Positions 10,934 through 22,208 of a stretch of 64,000 bases of DNA are shown here, piece after piece. The DNA is from Lactuca virosa. Its lineage: Eukaryota > Streptophyta > Magnoliopsida > Asterales > Asteraceae. The stretch is taken from NCBI GenBank assembly GCA_928212115.1, contig CAKMRJ010005523.1, positions 250,064,184 to 250,128,183 of the forward strand, read 5' to 3'. The first letter of the stretch is position 1, and each line of letters starts with the position of its first letter. The position numbers and the translations under genes were made by a program. The notes under the pieces were generated by a model that saw nothing but the letters and a program-made list of their open reading frames with translations, made no database searches and had not been told where the DNA came from.

Positions 10934-10999
10934 ACCTCTATGCCTCATAATTTCGTCCAAGCCTTCTTAGAGAAGCTAGGGATGAAATTCTAACCTCTT

Positions 11000-11022
11000 T
11001 CCTCTCTCTCTCTCTCTCTCTA
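11000..11022 (+). repeat. CT microsatellite in Co1 5' LTR
   Basis: A (CT)n run just downstream of the TATA box. The 3' LTR has a much shorter CTCTCTATCTAT, showing length change since insertion. Confidence 0.85.
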
Positions 11023-11307
11023 TAGTTTTCCTTGGTTGCTAGGGTTTGTTTAGGAACCATTAGAGGCGTGACACTTATGACGTTTGCTACCAAGGTTTTT
11101 CAAATAAGGATTCAAGATTGTTTACAATAACAATCTTAAAGGTATGTTTACTATCTTATTTCATGAATTTTGAAAAGAGTATATGCCTTTTTGGGTTTAT
11201 CTTTTGATGTTCAATACTTGTATGTTCAATTAGAGAAAATATAGATCCAAAGCAAACTAGGGTTGCATGCACACATATGATTGTTTGTTATGCTCAAAAC
11301 CCATCAG

Positions 11308-11320
11308 TGGTATCAGAGCC
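11308..11320 (+). other. Co1 primer-binding site
   Basis: TGGTATCAGAGCC one base after the LTR, matching the initiator tRNA-Met primer word. Confidence 0.92.
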
Positions 11321-12814
11321 TAGATTTGTTTTCTATTGAATTTGATCCAATTGGTTGAACTTGTCAATTAGGGTTTATCAAAATTAAACCCATTGGAATT
11401 AGCGTTTTCGCAATTTAGGGTTTCCTAACCCTAATTTCGAAAATTTGCCTAAGGGTTTTAACCCTTTCCTTTGGCCTCCTTAATTTCAAAATCTAGGGTT
11501 TCCTAACCCTAGGGATTTTCGAATATAAGGCAAGGATTGAAATCCTTGCCTTCCTCCCCAAGATTTGCCATATTATGAAAGTTAGATATTTGGTGGTAAT
11601 TTTTTATTTTTGGTAATTATCTCGTTCTTGTTTATTAAGATAATTGGAAGATTTTGTAAGATCCCTCCTATATTTTTGAGATCTAGGGGATAGGGATTAG
11701 GTTAAAATTAATTTGATTAATTTAATTGGATAATCCTTAGATGATTTAATAAATTGATTAAAAGTTTTAATTAATAGATAATTAGTAAATCAATTTTCTT
11801 TTAAATTTAATTAGAATTGTTTTTAATTTTGAAAAATTTAAAATATTAAAAATCTTAGTATTTTGAAAAGTTTAAAATACATCCTTATGGATTTTATTAA
11901 TTTAATTAATTGATTAATTAAAAGATAACTAATAAATCCATAAACTGGTTTAAATTTAATTAAATTAAAAGTTTTATTTATTAGAAGATAAAACCCTTGG
12001 AATTTTAAAATGTTTTAAAATTCACCATATACTATGTATATAATTAAGAGCTTAATATATATTATATGTATAAAAAAAAAAGTTAGTCGAACCGCTAGTA
12101 CGCCTCATTCACGAAGCCATACTATAAGGGGATTTTAAGGAAGCGGCCTGTAAAATGACCGCCATTGGGTATCCATTCTTACCCGCCGCTCTCTTGTATG
12201 GTGGAGGGTCGTTAGCCGAACGGGTTCGATTTGACAATCAATCATCATTAAAAGTATAATGATAAAGTAACTAAACCATTTTATAAAATCCCATTCTTGG
12301 TTACTTTAGGTAAAATGTGAATTTGATGCTAATCCATGAACTTGCACATTGCACCTTATTGGACGTTAGTGGAGCGTGTGTGGTTAACTAGCACACTAAT
12401 ATGGGATTAATATTGTTGGCAATGGGTGTCTCGTAAATTATCATTGAATTAATGGAGCGCGTGTGGTTAACTGACATGTTAATTTCAGATGATAAATGAA
12501 ATTGAGAGTACCAAGCTAATTTGCATGGTTATTCACATCTTGTTTGTGATCCTCGACATCACAGTCACAAAGTGAGAACATAATCAAGATTAAACATGCC
12601 ATTGAATAATTCAATGAATCTCAAAAGATCTAGGAGTTTCATAAGATTGAAATTAAAAAATGCTTTACCTGCCTAAAATAGATTCGAATTTGATTATGGC
12701 ATCCCTCTTCAGAATTCGAATCGAGAATATGGATCCTAGCCTTAATTTAAATTTTTGGGTTAATAATTAAGGATTAAAATCAATTAACTTGAATTCTCTA
12801 TTCTCCCTTTACAC
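11321..12814 (+). other. Co1 untranslated leader
   Basis: About 1.5 kb, AT-rich, with no gene. At 11375-11525 there are repeated telobox words forming hairpins such as TAGGGTTTCCTAACCCTA. At about 12085-12235 a less AT-rich block (TTCACGAAGCC, TGGTGGAGGGTCGTTAGCC) matches, inverted, the CoE leader at about 50795-50935. The sequence before the gag ATG is pyrimidine-rich but ends CAC, not CAG, where CoE has a splice acceptor. Confidence 0.7.
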
Positions 12815-13306
12815 ATGTCATTTTCAGACAACAATGGTCTTCCTCGTTCTTCTAGAAATGTTTTTCCTTCTCTATTTGAAGATGATCTTCCACATGTTGA
12901 TCAAGGTGAAAGAATGTTCCCTTCTTCAAGCAATGGTGGAACTGGAAATCATGCTTCTCCAACTCTTCATCCACCTCCTCCAGTGACTCTCCCTAAGTCA
13001 TGTCTTCTTGAAAAGTACGAAACTACTCAAACCCTATTGGCATGTAAACATCAAGATGGAAAGTCTATATGTGCGCATGTTCTGAAAATGAAATCGCACA
13101 TTGACAGATTGGGGATGTTGAGTTTCGTTTTCCCAAGGGATCTGGCCATTGACTTGTATCTACTTTCGCTTCCTGAATTATATAGTCGGTTCATTAAAGA
13201 TTACTATATGAGGGACCACGATGTGACCCTAATTGATCTAACAGATATGTTGATTGCTGCTGAAGCAAAAATGATTAAGAACACAGGTGAAGCAAAAAAT
13301 GTTTGA
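12815..13306 (+). pseudogene. Co1 gag, capsid part
   Basis: 163 codons from MSFSDNN. The start is chosen because CoE gag also begins MS at the equivalent place. The segment LEKYETTQTLLACKHQDGKS, AHVLKMKSHIDRLGM, DLYLLSLPELYSRFIKDYYM and LTDMLIAAEAKMIKN matches the retrotransposon gag (UBN2-type) region of copia elements. The front third of a normal copia gag (the GxNFxxW region in CoE) is replaced by a Ser/Pro-rich stretch, so the gag is N-terminally altered. It ends at a stop, and the nucleocapsid follows in another frame. Confidence 0.82.
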
Positions 13307-13595
13307 AGGATCTGTCTCCAAAATTTCCATGGACATTGGGAATGGCAACATCGGTAGTCCAAAAAAGGTTTCTCTCCTCAATAGAAAGGGATCGGCCAAG
13401 GTCAAACCGTTTGACCATATAGTAAAGAGAAAGGCTAATTCTGAGAAAGTTCCATGTGCTAATCCTAAAAGGTGCATGTATTTCTATTGCCAATTAAAGG
13501 GGCATTGGATGCAAAGCTGCCCAGACTACCTGAAAGATCTTAAAGATAGTAAAGTCAAGATGGGTGACTCTACTTCAGGTACATCCACTATATAA
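13307..13595 (+). pseudogene. Co1 gag, nucleocapsid knuckle
   Basis: Shifted relative to the capsid part, this reads YFYCQLKGHWMQSCPDYLKD, the counterpart of CFYCHQKGHWKRSCPKYLQD in CoE. The first zinc-binding Cys of the CCHC motif has become Tyr, so zinc binding would be impaired. It is followed by a stop and decayed sequence. Confidence 0.8.
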
Positions 13596-16500
13596 CTCCA
13601 TTATTTTATTAAGTACCTATTCATAGATTCTTAATACATGATGTGATAGTCACATTTTGATGTTTTGCAGAATCTAAGAGCAAGAAGGAGATTAAGTTGA
13701 ATCTGATCGTGAGAGATGGATTTCGGTCGCATAATTCGATGATCAGATTTTTGAGCTGCTGCTTAGGAGTTATGATAGATTGCTTAGGAAATATCTAGAG
13801 ACATAATTTGCATATGTTTTCATTGTAAGGAAAAAAATTTCTGCTTACTATTAATAAAAGTGAATTTTTTGATTTATTTACTTTATATTTCCTTGCGATG
13901 ACATTTATGAAAATTGGTGGTTATATTTATATTATTAATGTTAAATAAGGATTGGATTCTTAATTATTTCGTTTGTGGAAATGTCATAATCAACAAAGTG
14001 AAAAGGAATTCTCATCACCCAAGTTTCAATTTTACAGAAACTTGGAGTCATACAATTTGAATTGTGTGATGTATGAGAATCTTGATCATTGGAAGATCAT
14101 GACTAATTCGTTGATCACATGTTTATGTGAGTCATGTGAAGGACTAAAGGATCTAGTACACGTTGATGTGCACTATTCAGATCTACCACAAAGGATAATA
14201 ACTTCATTCGTCATGATTTACTGATGGTTCAGTGACTATGTTATGCTTATAAGGTTAAGTGTAATTCTAACTCTTTGAAAAGTTTCAAAGAGTGGTAAAA
14301 CGAATATGAAGAATCTATTAGGCAGAAAGATAAAGGTTTCTCCAATTGAAAGGAAAGGAGAGTACTTTGGTATCATGTTTTATGATCATCTTAATGATTG
14401 TGGAACCATGTCACAATTGATCCTCGAATAACATCTTAGTGAAATTGTTTCGACTAAGAAGAGGAACCAAATATTGTTGAAATGGTTTAATCGAGAGATG
14501 AGTCATACTTCATTTCCAATCAAGTTTTAGAGTCATACTCTAGTAACTACAAATCGTATCTTGAAGCTTATTTCAAACTAAGTAGGTTGATAACACCTCA
14601 TGAAATGTGGAGTAATAATGTTTTCTTACTCTAGCACATTGGAATTGGAAGTTGTGATGTTTTGGTTAAAACAAAGGATAAACTAAGGCCAATTTCATGA
14701 AGAGTTTCTTGACGAGAATCCACACTAACTTTTGAATATGTGTTTTTTCTCGTCAAGGATTGTTCCTTGAGAGAAAAACTTATATGTCAAGAAGTCAGTG
14801 GGAGTCTTATTGATATTGAAGAGTTTCAGGAGTCAGTCAAGAATAAACCTTTTAGTTATCACTAGCACACTACCTGAGGTTGATAACCTATCATGTTAAG
14901 TTGATGCATTCTTGTTTCTGTGCACCTTCCAGTTGAGTTGGCAATGCTTATGAGTTCTATGGTTCTCATTTGACAGCAAAAGGCAGAGCACATTGGTCAG
15001 TGAAAGTACATTGATCAATATGGGTGAACTGCTTAACAACTTGGAAGCATTGGTAGGCCCATGTGCTCCCAGAAGGCAAGAAATTAAGAATAAGAAAAGT
15101 TCAGTCCATGAAACCTAAATTTGATTTTGGATGCGTCATAAACCTTATCTTATGATTTTAGTTTTGAAATGACAAATTGACATGGATAGGGACGCATACA
15201 CCATAAAATCTAGGTGGCAAAAGGTTTCGCTCTAATTCATGAAAATGATTATGAGGACACACTTTTGCTAGTTGATTTTAAATATGGTTAATATCATTAT
15301 GGTTAGCAGTTGTGATAATTGCGTTCTCAAATTCGCATATGATTACGACATCCCTTTTCATAGTTCGAATTGTGAGAAATGGAAAAAGATAGATTGAACA
15401 TTCAGGACTTATAGCTATAAGTTCTGAAAGGGTTTAAACACACACACATATGCTATCTAATGAAGGTGTATGAGCTTGAGAAGTCTAGATGAAGACTTAT
15501 CGAAGCACCACGTATCAGAAATCTGAACTTTAATAAGGAAGTCAATGATATTGATTTCTAGAAGTCCAGTTAACTTCTGGGTACATGTCAAAGCTAGTGG
15601 GAGCATATTTGTTATGCTAAGTGTTGCAAGTTGGCCATGCTATTGGTAGGAAACAAAGTTTTCAATTTGCAAGAAATTGTTTCATTATAATAAATTTAAG
15701 GGAGAGGGCATTCATACTTCATTTCAAATCTAAAAGTTTAGATTGAAGAATTTAATCGAACTTAGTCATGTGCATATATGAATATCATGTTGAAATGTTT
15801 CAACATAGGAAATTTGATATATGGAAATATTATAGCAAGAGACTGAACAAATATCAGATCTTTGTATAAAAGATTATGAATCAAGTCCCATATGCTTCGG
15901 ATAAAGGATTGATTACATATGTTATAATATTCGCTTGTTCTAACTTTTCCAAATGCCTAGGGCATTGAGAGGGAAAAAGAACTAGAACGTGATGTGACTA
16001 AAGTTGTTAAACAACTGTCAAGAACTATCTGAGGTTTACTAAAGATTGGTTGCTTGTCAACAGTTGGAAGTATAGTATTTATTTGGACGGACCATATTAA
16101 TATAATTCTGAATGGAGGTGACTCTTGTTCAGAATTTATAGTCATATGGGAATATGGAAATGTTTCCATAATGGGAGTTGATGATTAAAATCTACATGTG
16201 AGTTAGGAACCTTAATTCAAGGAAGGTATTCAAGGAGTTATCTTGAATTTGAGACTTCATTACCATGAAATCGTTTTTAGCAACAAAGTCTCAATGGAAT
16301 GTTTTGTAATATCGTTTGCAAAGTCTATGTGACTTTGAAGCCTTAACATTACAGAAGATCATTGCATGAAAGGTTGAACTCTAATGTATTCTAGTAATGA
16401 CTAGAATCAGGAATTGTGAAATAAGCATCATTAGAGTAATGTCCAATTGGTCTGTTCACAAAGGAAGGACCATAGAGAGACATAGTATGCATGTTTATAA

Positions 16501-17399
16501 CATGACATGAATGATGTTTTAATTCAAATGTTTAGTTGATTAATCGAAACATTATACAATTAATAAAGTCTAATTAATATGGTGATAAAATATTAAGAGT
16601 TTTATTTATATTCAATAGTTTTGAGACCATAGTTAATTAGGTTATTATTGTGTTTCACTTTGCATGTTTTACTTTCCGAATAATTGAATTATTCAAACAT
16701 CCACAGTCGATCATACTTTTGGAAGTAAGTAGCGAATTAAGACTGTCATGAATTGAGTTATAGATTGTCTATGGAGATTAGACATAGCAATGGTTTTGCT
16801 GCAATGTTCATGAGTACTTTTGAAATGGGGATTTAAGTATTGGATTAACCCACGCTTAGAGAATTACTTCATGGATTTTATCACGAGTAATTTTGAGAAG
16901 ATAATATCTTATATTCTTAAAACGAAGATATATGAGTTGTTGTTTACGAGTCCGTTGTGCGTTGATAATACGTAAACGCATCAGTAACTTGATTTTATAA
17001 AACATATTGTTGTGCATGATTTGATGAGTAAATAGTGCCAGCATATGATTCGAAGTTTATCCGTTCCTTTTTCCCTAATGGGAAAAGCGATATATGTGGG
17101 CCCCTCGATGATTTGATGATGACATCTTAAGTCCTTGGCCAAGCCTGGACTGAATTGACGTGTTCAATTAGTAGTCTGAACCAGTCATCATAAATCAGAA
17201 ATCGGGAAACAAATCTTGGAGAGAATGATTATAATCCATGTCTCATGTCCATACGATATCTTGTAGAACGGAGGAATATTTGATCACTTATCTAAGGACA
17301 CGTTACTAACTGGGTCAGAGTTCGACAACGGCTTTTGGTAGCTACAATTTGCTAGTCAATTTGGTAGTTATACTGGCAGTTATAGTTATTAGACTTATC
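13596..17399 (+). pseudogene. Co1 decayed pol and 3' untranslated region
   Basis: No long ORF survives. Nucleotide and translated phrases still follow the copia order. CEGLKDLVHVDVHYSD near 14135-14180 corresponds to the start of the integrase core (GVLDLIHTDVCGPF in CoE). TTTGAAAAGTTTCAAAGAG near 14273 corresponds to the FEKFKE stretch. Phrases at about 14410-14600 correspond to the SQLTPPR...MVRSMM region. RT and RNase H are not readable. The same decay pattern occurs in CoC (56051-59710), suggesting these copies descend from an already defective master. Confidence 0.7.
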
Positions 17400-17411
17400 C
17401 AAGTGGGAGAC
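17400..17411 (+). other. Co1 polypurine tract
   Basis: AAGTGGGAGAC immediately before the 3' LTR. The same word is found inverted in CoE and CoC. Confidence 0.88.
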
Positions 17412-18273
17412 TGTTGGATTAGCTCTCTAATCCCATAACTATAATTGGTATAAACTTGAATTGATAGTAGCACAGTCCTTTTGGGTTGCCTTCAAACCTG
17501 GCAATTAAATAGGATGATTGTTAGAGAGAGAAGAATGATTTATTAATTTATTACTTGGTTAATAAATTAATTAGAAATCAAAATAAATGATTTGTTAATA
17601 TATTATGAGAATAATATATTAATTAGAAAATAGTATTATTCAATTAAGAATTAATCAGAAATTAATTAGAATTAATTTTGGGATTAATTGGACTAATTAA
17701 AAGTACAAGGGTTAATGTGTAATTGTTCAATAGTTGAACAAGAGGCATTCTAGAATCATCCTAGAGCCTTGGAAGTTTTTCCATGGTTCTAGAGGATCTA
17801 GAATATCTAGAATTATCCTTGGAGGATAATCAGGAAACCAGATAAATACCAAAAATAAGATAGTGTTATTTTTGCGACTTATTTAGGGTTTCTTGGTACA
17901 CTATATAAAGACCCCTATGCCTCATAATTTCGTCAAAGCCTTCTTAGAAAGGCTAGGGAAGAAATTCTAACCTCTTTCCTCTCTATCTATAGTTTTCCTT
18001 GGTTGCTAGGGTTTGTTTATGAACCATTAGAGGCGCGACACTTGTGGCGCTTGCTACCAAGGTTTTTCAAGTAAGGATTCACGATTGTTTACAATAACGA
18101 TCTTAAAGGTATGTTTGCTATCTTATTTCATGAATTTCAAAAATAGTATATGCCTTTTAGGGTTTATCTTTTGATGTTCAATACTTGTATGTTCAATTAA
18201 AGAAAACATAGATCCAAAGCAAATTAGGGTTGCACGAACACATAGGATTGTTTGTTATGCTCAAAACCTATCA
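17412..18273 (+). repeat. Co1 3' LTR
   Basis: 862 bp, alignable end to end with 10436-11306, with scattered substitutions and a shorter CT run. Confidence 0.93.
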
Positions 18274-18278
18274 TTTGG

Positions 18279-20141
18279 CTCGTCACCGAGTCGAGAAAGC
18301 TCCAATTTAACGAGCCAAGGCCTTCTCAATGTATAAATCAAAACTAATATTATTTTCTTTTACTTTTTGTCCCGTGAGAATATTTCGGTGAACACACGAG
18401 GTTTGTATTTTGATGTCCTGTTTATCAAGATAAGTGGATTGCACGGATCCAATTAATAAGCTTAACACTCATTTTAATCTACCTGCTAGAATCTTGGAAA
18501 TCACTAATGCTATCCTTATATTTTTTATAGACATTAACAGGACATCTGAAATGACCATATTTCCTTAAGTTTTATTTTTCTGATTTAGATTTTCATATAA
18601 GATATTGTATTGGAATCCAAAGATGCATAAATCACCACGTTTTACAACTTATCGTGGATGTGTATTGATTTCGATTTTAATGGAAATGTTGTATTATGAT
18701 CGATTGAGTATATTAGCATACACATATAATATATAAGCATGATTGTATATGTATATGTATTATGAGGTGAAGGTGAGTATTTTCATGTTATGTGTGTTTT
18801 TGGTCATTAGGAGATCTCTACTATGGTATGTGAGGGTGGTAGTGGCGGACGGTGACAATAGTTGACAGTGTTGGATTGTGATGAATAGTGGTAGATGGAA
18901 GAGGATAGAGGAAAAGGGGTGAGGTGAGGACTTTTCTAATTTAAGAACAAATATAGTTCGTAAATATTTAAAAAGTGATAAAAGATTAAAAAAAATATAT
19001 AAGAAAATTAATGAATGGTGTAGTAACTTTTTGTATACCTCAATGACCATTTATATAATTTTGTCTTTATCAAACATCAAAAAACAATTAAATGAGAGAG
19101 TATTTTGATTTAAGATCAAATGTGAAACTAAATAAAAGCATAAAAATGCAACAAAACAAGTAAATAAAATCACTAGACCATTCTTATCATGAAAAAAGCT
19201 AGAGAATAAACTTGGAACTTTTTGTACAATATCAAAAATGGTTTATGCGGTTGTCAAAATAATGTGGTTTTGGTATAAAAATATGTGGTGGTGCATCAGT
19301 CGTCCAATTTTGGATACCTTGTGTGTTTTTGGTCAAAAAACGTTAACTTTAACTGCTTAGCTATTAACTTTTTTAAAATTAGAATTTTACTCTCAGGGAC
19401 CATTTCTATAACGAAATTACAATGACCATTTTTGCATCTCTTCTTTTTATATTTATTGAATTATTATATATTAATTCTTTTATAACAAAATTACAAAAAT
19501 GTTCAATGTGGTTGTCAAAATTATGTGTTTTTTTTTTCAAAAAATATTTGCTGATGCATCAGTAGTCCATATTTGGATAGATTATGCATTTTTGGTCCAA
19601 AAATGTTATCTTTCATAGGTTGGTTGTTAACGTTTTTAAAATGATAAATTTTTTAATTTATTTTTTTAATTGGTCTCTTTATTATTTTAAATCAAAACAA
19701 CCAAAAAATCTCACCTAACATCATCTCATAATTTATTTTAAATATTTGGAAGATAACATACGTTTGACAACACTAGTAGGTTGCTTTTTATGCATCATTT
19801 TAGCATATTTAGTTTTTATGCCCTAGGTTAAAACATGATTATTTTGGTGTATTTATGGATTAAAACCAAGTCCTTAAGGATCGATCCAGTTTGCCACTAT
19901 TACTATTAATTTTAAATCATATACACATATAGGATTTATTGTTTTATCAATTTGACACCCATCAAACACCACCACCATCATCCAGTCCGGTAGTGGTGGG
20001 ATGGGTGTGATTTTTAAAAATAAATTAGGATGGTGGTAGTGTTATCCGAAAAAAAAATCCAATAAAAATGAAATTAAAAAAAATTACTAAAAGAAATTAA
20101 ATATCCAATAAAGTAATATTTATTAATATATAATATAATAC
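18279..20141. other. AT-rich sequence without a recognised gene
   Basis: The stretch holds only short ORFs of low-complexity composition, none with a recognisable domain. It contains a diverged duplication (19219-19680) and a pair of inverted CACCACCACCATCATCC-like words near 19966-20045. It may be old transposon debris or the original target DNA of Co1 and S1. Confidence 0.5.
19219..19680. repeat. Diverged direct duplication, about 260-bp period
   Basis: Two copies (about 19219-19435 and 19479-19680) share GTGGTTGTCAAAAT, GATGCATCAGTAGTCCA-like and TTTTTGGTCCAAAAATGTTA-like words in the same order. They are heavily diverged, and no open frame runs through them. Confidence 0.65.
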
Positions 20142-20588
20142 TGTAACAACCTGTTCCGAATCGTTTCCTAATTCTGGGCCGTGACCCAAAGATCAGTTAT
20201 CATAAGGCTATGGGCCTTGGGGAATGAGAGCTTTAGACTCATTGGATGTGGATAATGTAGATTAGGTGATCCGAGAGTTCGGTTTGTGTTTTGGAGCCCA
20301 AGGGTATAACCGTAAAGTGATAATTCGGCCCTTTTAAAAAAATTGGATTTAAGGTTGGGAAGTTTTAAGGAAAAAGAGAGTTGATAGAATTGCAGAGCTT
20401 CTCATTACCTTTCCGTGGATATAAAGAACGTCGAAATCGGACTTAGAACGAAGAAGTTATAGCCTTTGAAAGATTGGTAGTTTTAGCCCCTATCCGAGTA
20501 CATTGGGCGTAATTTAGGAGTATGTTGGGCGTACTATCTCGATGCATGATCGCGGAGGCACCCACGTATGTTGGGCGTACGCTCGGCT

Positions 20589-20619
20589 GGGACAAACCCT
20601 AATTTTTAGGGTTTGTCCC
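20589..20619. repeat. Perfect telobox hairpin in S1
   Basis: The arms are GGGACAAACCCTAA and TTAGGGTTTGTCCC with a 3-base loop. It sits directly upstream of a TATA-like word. Related, less perfect hairpins occupy the same place in the GyA, GyB and Gy1 LTRs. Confidence 0.85.
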
Positions 20620-21712
20620 CCATTTAAGCACCTTAAGTTGCTTCTAGACTCTCTTATAACCAACCTCCACCTCTCAAAACCCTATGAACGAAACCCTAGC
20701 TTTCATTTGAGTGTTTTGTGATCCATTGTTGTAATCTTGTGGTTTCTTTAGATCCTTTGAAGAAGGTGAAGCTTGGGGTTGAAGCTTTGGTGGACTTGGA
20801 GCTTGAAGATCCAGAATCTTCATCAACTTTGCAAGCTATTTGAGGTATAAAGCTCATAACTTAATGGATCATTTGGTTAGATCTAGTTAGGGCTTGTGTT
20901 TATGCTTTTTATGGTCCTTTAAGCCATGCTTCAGAGTATGAGATACTCCAGAAGTTAGGGATGGTAGATCTTGGCATTTTTTAGGTCCCTTGTTCATAAA
21001 AATGTAATCTTGATGAGTCATCTTGGTCCATGCATGAGCTAGAGTTATTCTTATGGTTCATTTTGAGTATTGGGTCCCATTAAGTCATGAAAAGGTGTAA
21101 AGTTGCCAACTTTACGTGTTAAGACATCATTTAGGATCAAATCTGAGAATTTTGCTTAGTAGCTTAACCGATTAAGCACTTATTGGTGCGTTGGGATGAC
21201 TGCGGACTACAATGGGCGTACCCTGCTCGTACGTTGCATGTACTAGCCACAGAGGGAGTATGTTGGGCGTAAGTCTGAGTACGCCAGACGTACTCAGGAG
21301 CTTGACTTTTGTTGACTTTTGCTATTTGGGCCATATGTGGACTAGTAGGACTTTGGGCCTTGTTGGGCTAATAGTATTTCTGACTTGGGGACATTATTAG
21401 GCTTTGGGCCTTCTTATATTTGGGCCCATAATGGGCTTTGGGCCTCGGTTATTGGGCCAAATGAGGAAAGGGTAAAATGGTCTTTTACCTTGAGAGTTGG
21501 ACAAATAAATGAGATTCATAATTATGGTTATGGTCCAATTATTAATTGATGTGTTGTTTGATTGATTAGCACGAGGGTTTTTCCGGATCAGCAATCCGAG
21601 CTTTTATCTGACATTCAGAAGTTTGAGGTGAGTTTTCCTCGCTAGATCCATGGGTCGAAGGCGCCAATGTCGTCCCATTGCTTGTTGCGTAGAATGCTAG
21701 ATGTCTTGTGAT

Positions 21713-21911
21713 AATTATATGAAAGACCAAGATCTGGCCCTTGGAAATTATATGAAAGACCAGGATATGGCCCCTGACAATTATACGAAAGACCAGGATC
21801 TGGCCCCTGACCCTTCTATGCAAGACATAGATTTGTCCCTCGGCACCGAACAGAAAGACCATGGTTTGACCCATGGCAGAAAATGATTATATGACTATGA
21901 TTTGGCCCATA
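21713..21911 (+). repeat. Tandem repeat in S1, 33-bp unit
   Basis: About five to six units around GAAAGACCAGGATCTGGCCCC, increasingly diverged toward the right. Confidence 0.85.
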
Positions 21912-22038
21912 GCATGATTTTATTTGATGTGTGGTATGGGGTATTTTGGGGAAGTCACTAAGATTTGTACTTACGGTTTTCAGTTTATGTTTTAGGTACT
22001 TCTGGATCGAAAGGGAGGACCTCGGGGTGATCGCATCG

Positions 22039-22055
22039 CACACACACACACACAC
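22039..22055 (+). repeat. CA microsatellite in S1
   Basis: An uninterrupted (CA)n run near the 3' end of the solo LTR. Confidence 0.9.
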
Positions 22056-22208
22056 CATGACTTTCGTTTTACATGACTTTGATGTATTGAGATGATTGGT
22101 TGACTTACTCCTATTTTCCTTTATAGTTTTATGAAATTGTTTTGGATGATGATTATATTATTATTATAATGAAATTTTTGGTCTTAAATTTTAGGACGTT
22201 ACAAATAC

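Larger units (their letters stand above)
10436..11306 (+). repeat. Co1 5' LTR
   Basis: 871 bp. It contains a TATA box CTATATAAAG at 10924-10933, a CT microsatellite about 75 bp downstream, and a strong splice-donor word AAAG/GTATGTTT at 11138-11149. Its end CCCATCA is followed by the PBS. Confidence 0.93.
10436..18273 (+). mobile_element. Co1: full-length but decayed Ty1/copia element
   Basis: Two LTRs (10436-11306 and 17412-18273) begin TGTTGGATTAG and end in CATCA or TATCA. They flank an internal region with PBS, gag and highly decayed pol. The 5-bp duplication TTTGG is exact (10431-10435 and 18274-18278). The LTRs are related to those of CoC and CoE, so all three belong to one copia group. 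Only gag still gives readable ORFs. The integrase and RT regions are recognisable only as scattered phrases, so this copy could move only with proteins from elsewhere. Confidence 0.95.
20142..22203 (+). mobile_element. S1: solo LTR of a gypsy element
   Basis: 2062 bp with ends TGTAACAACC and GACGTTACA and an exact flanking duplication AATAC (20137-20141 and 22204-22208). No internal region is present, so it is a product of LTR-LTR recombination. It carries several copies of a GTAYGTTGGGCGTAC-like word, one ATAAAGAACGTC module (20418-20460), a 31-bp hairpin at 20589-20619 just before a TATA-like CATTTAAG, and a donor-like TGAG/GTATAAAG at 20841-20852. Confidence 0.92.

Noticed and set aside
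18760..19050. 96-codon minus-strand ORF
   Set aside because: It is Phe/Leu/Ser-rich from AT-rich DNA, with no domain or supporting context.
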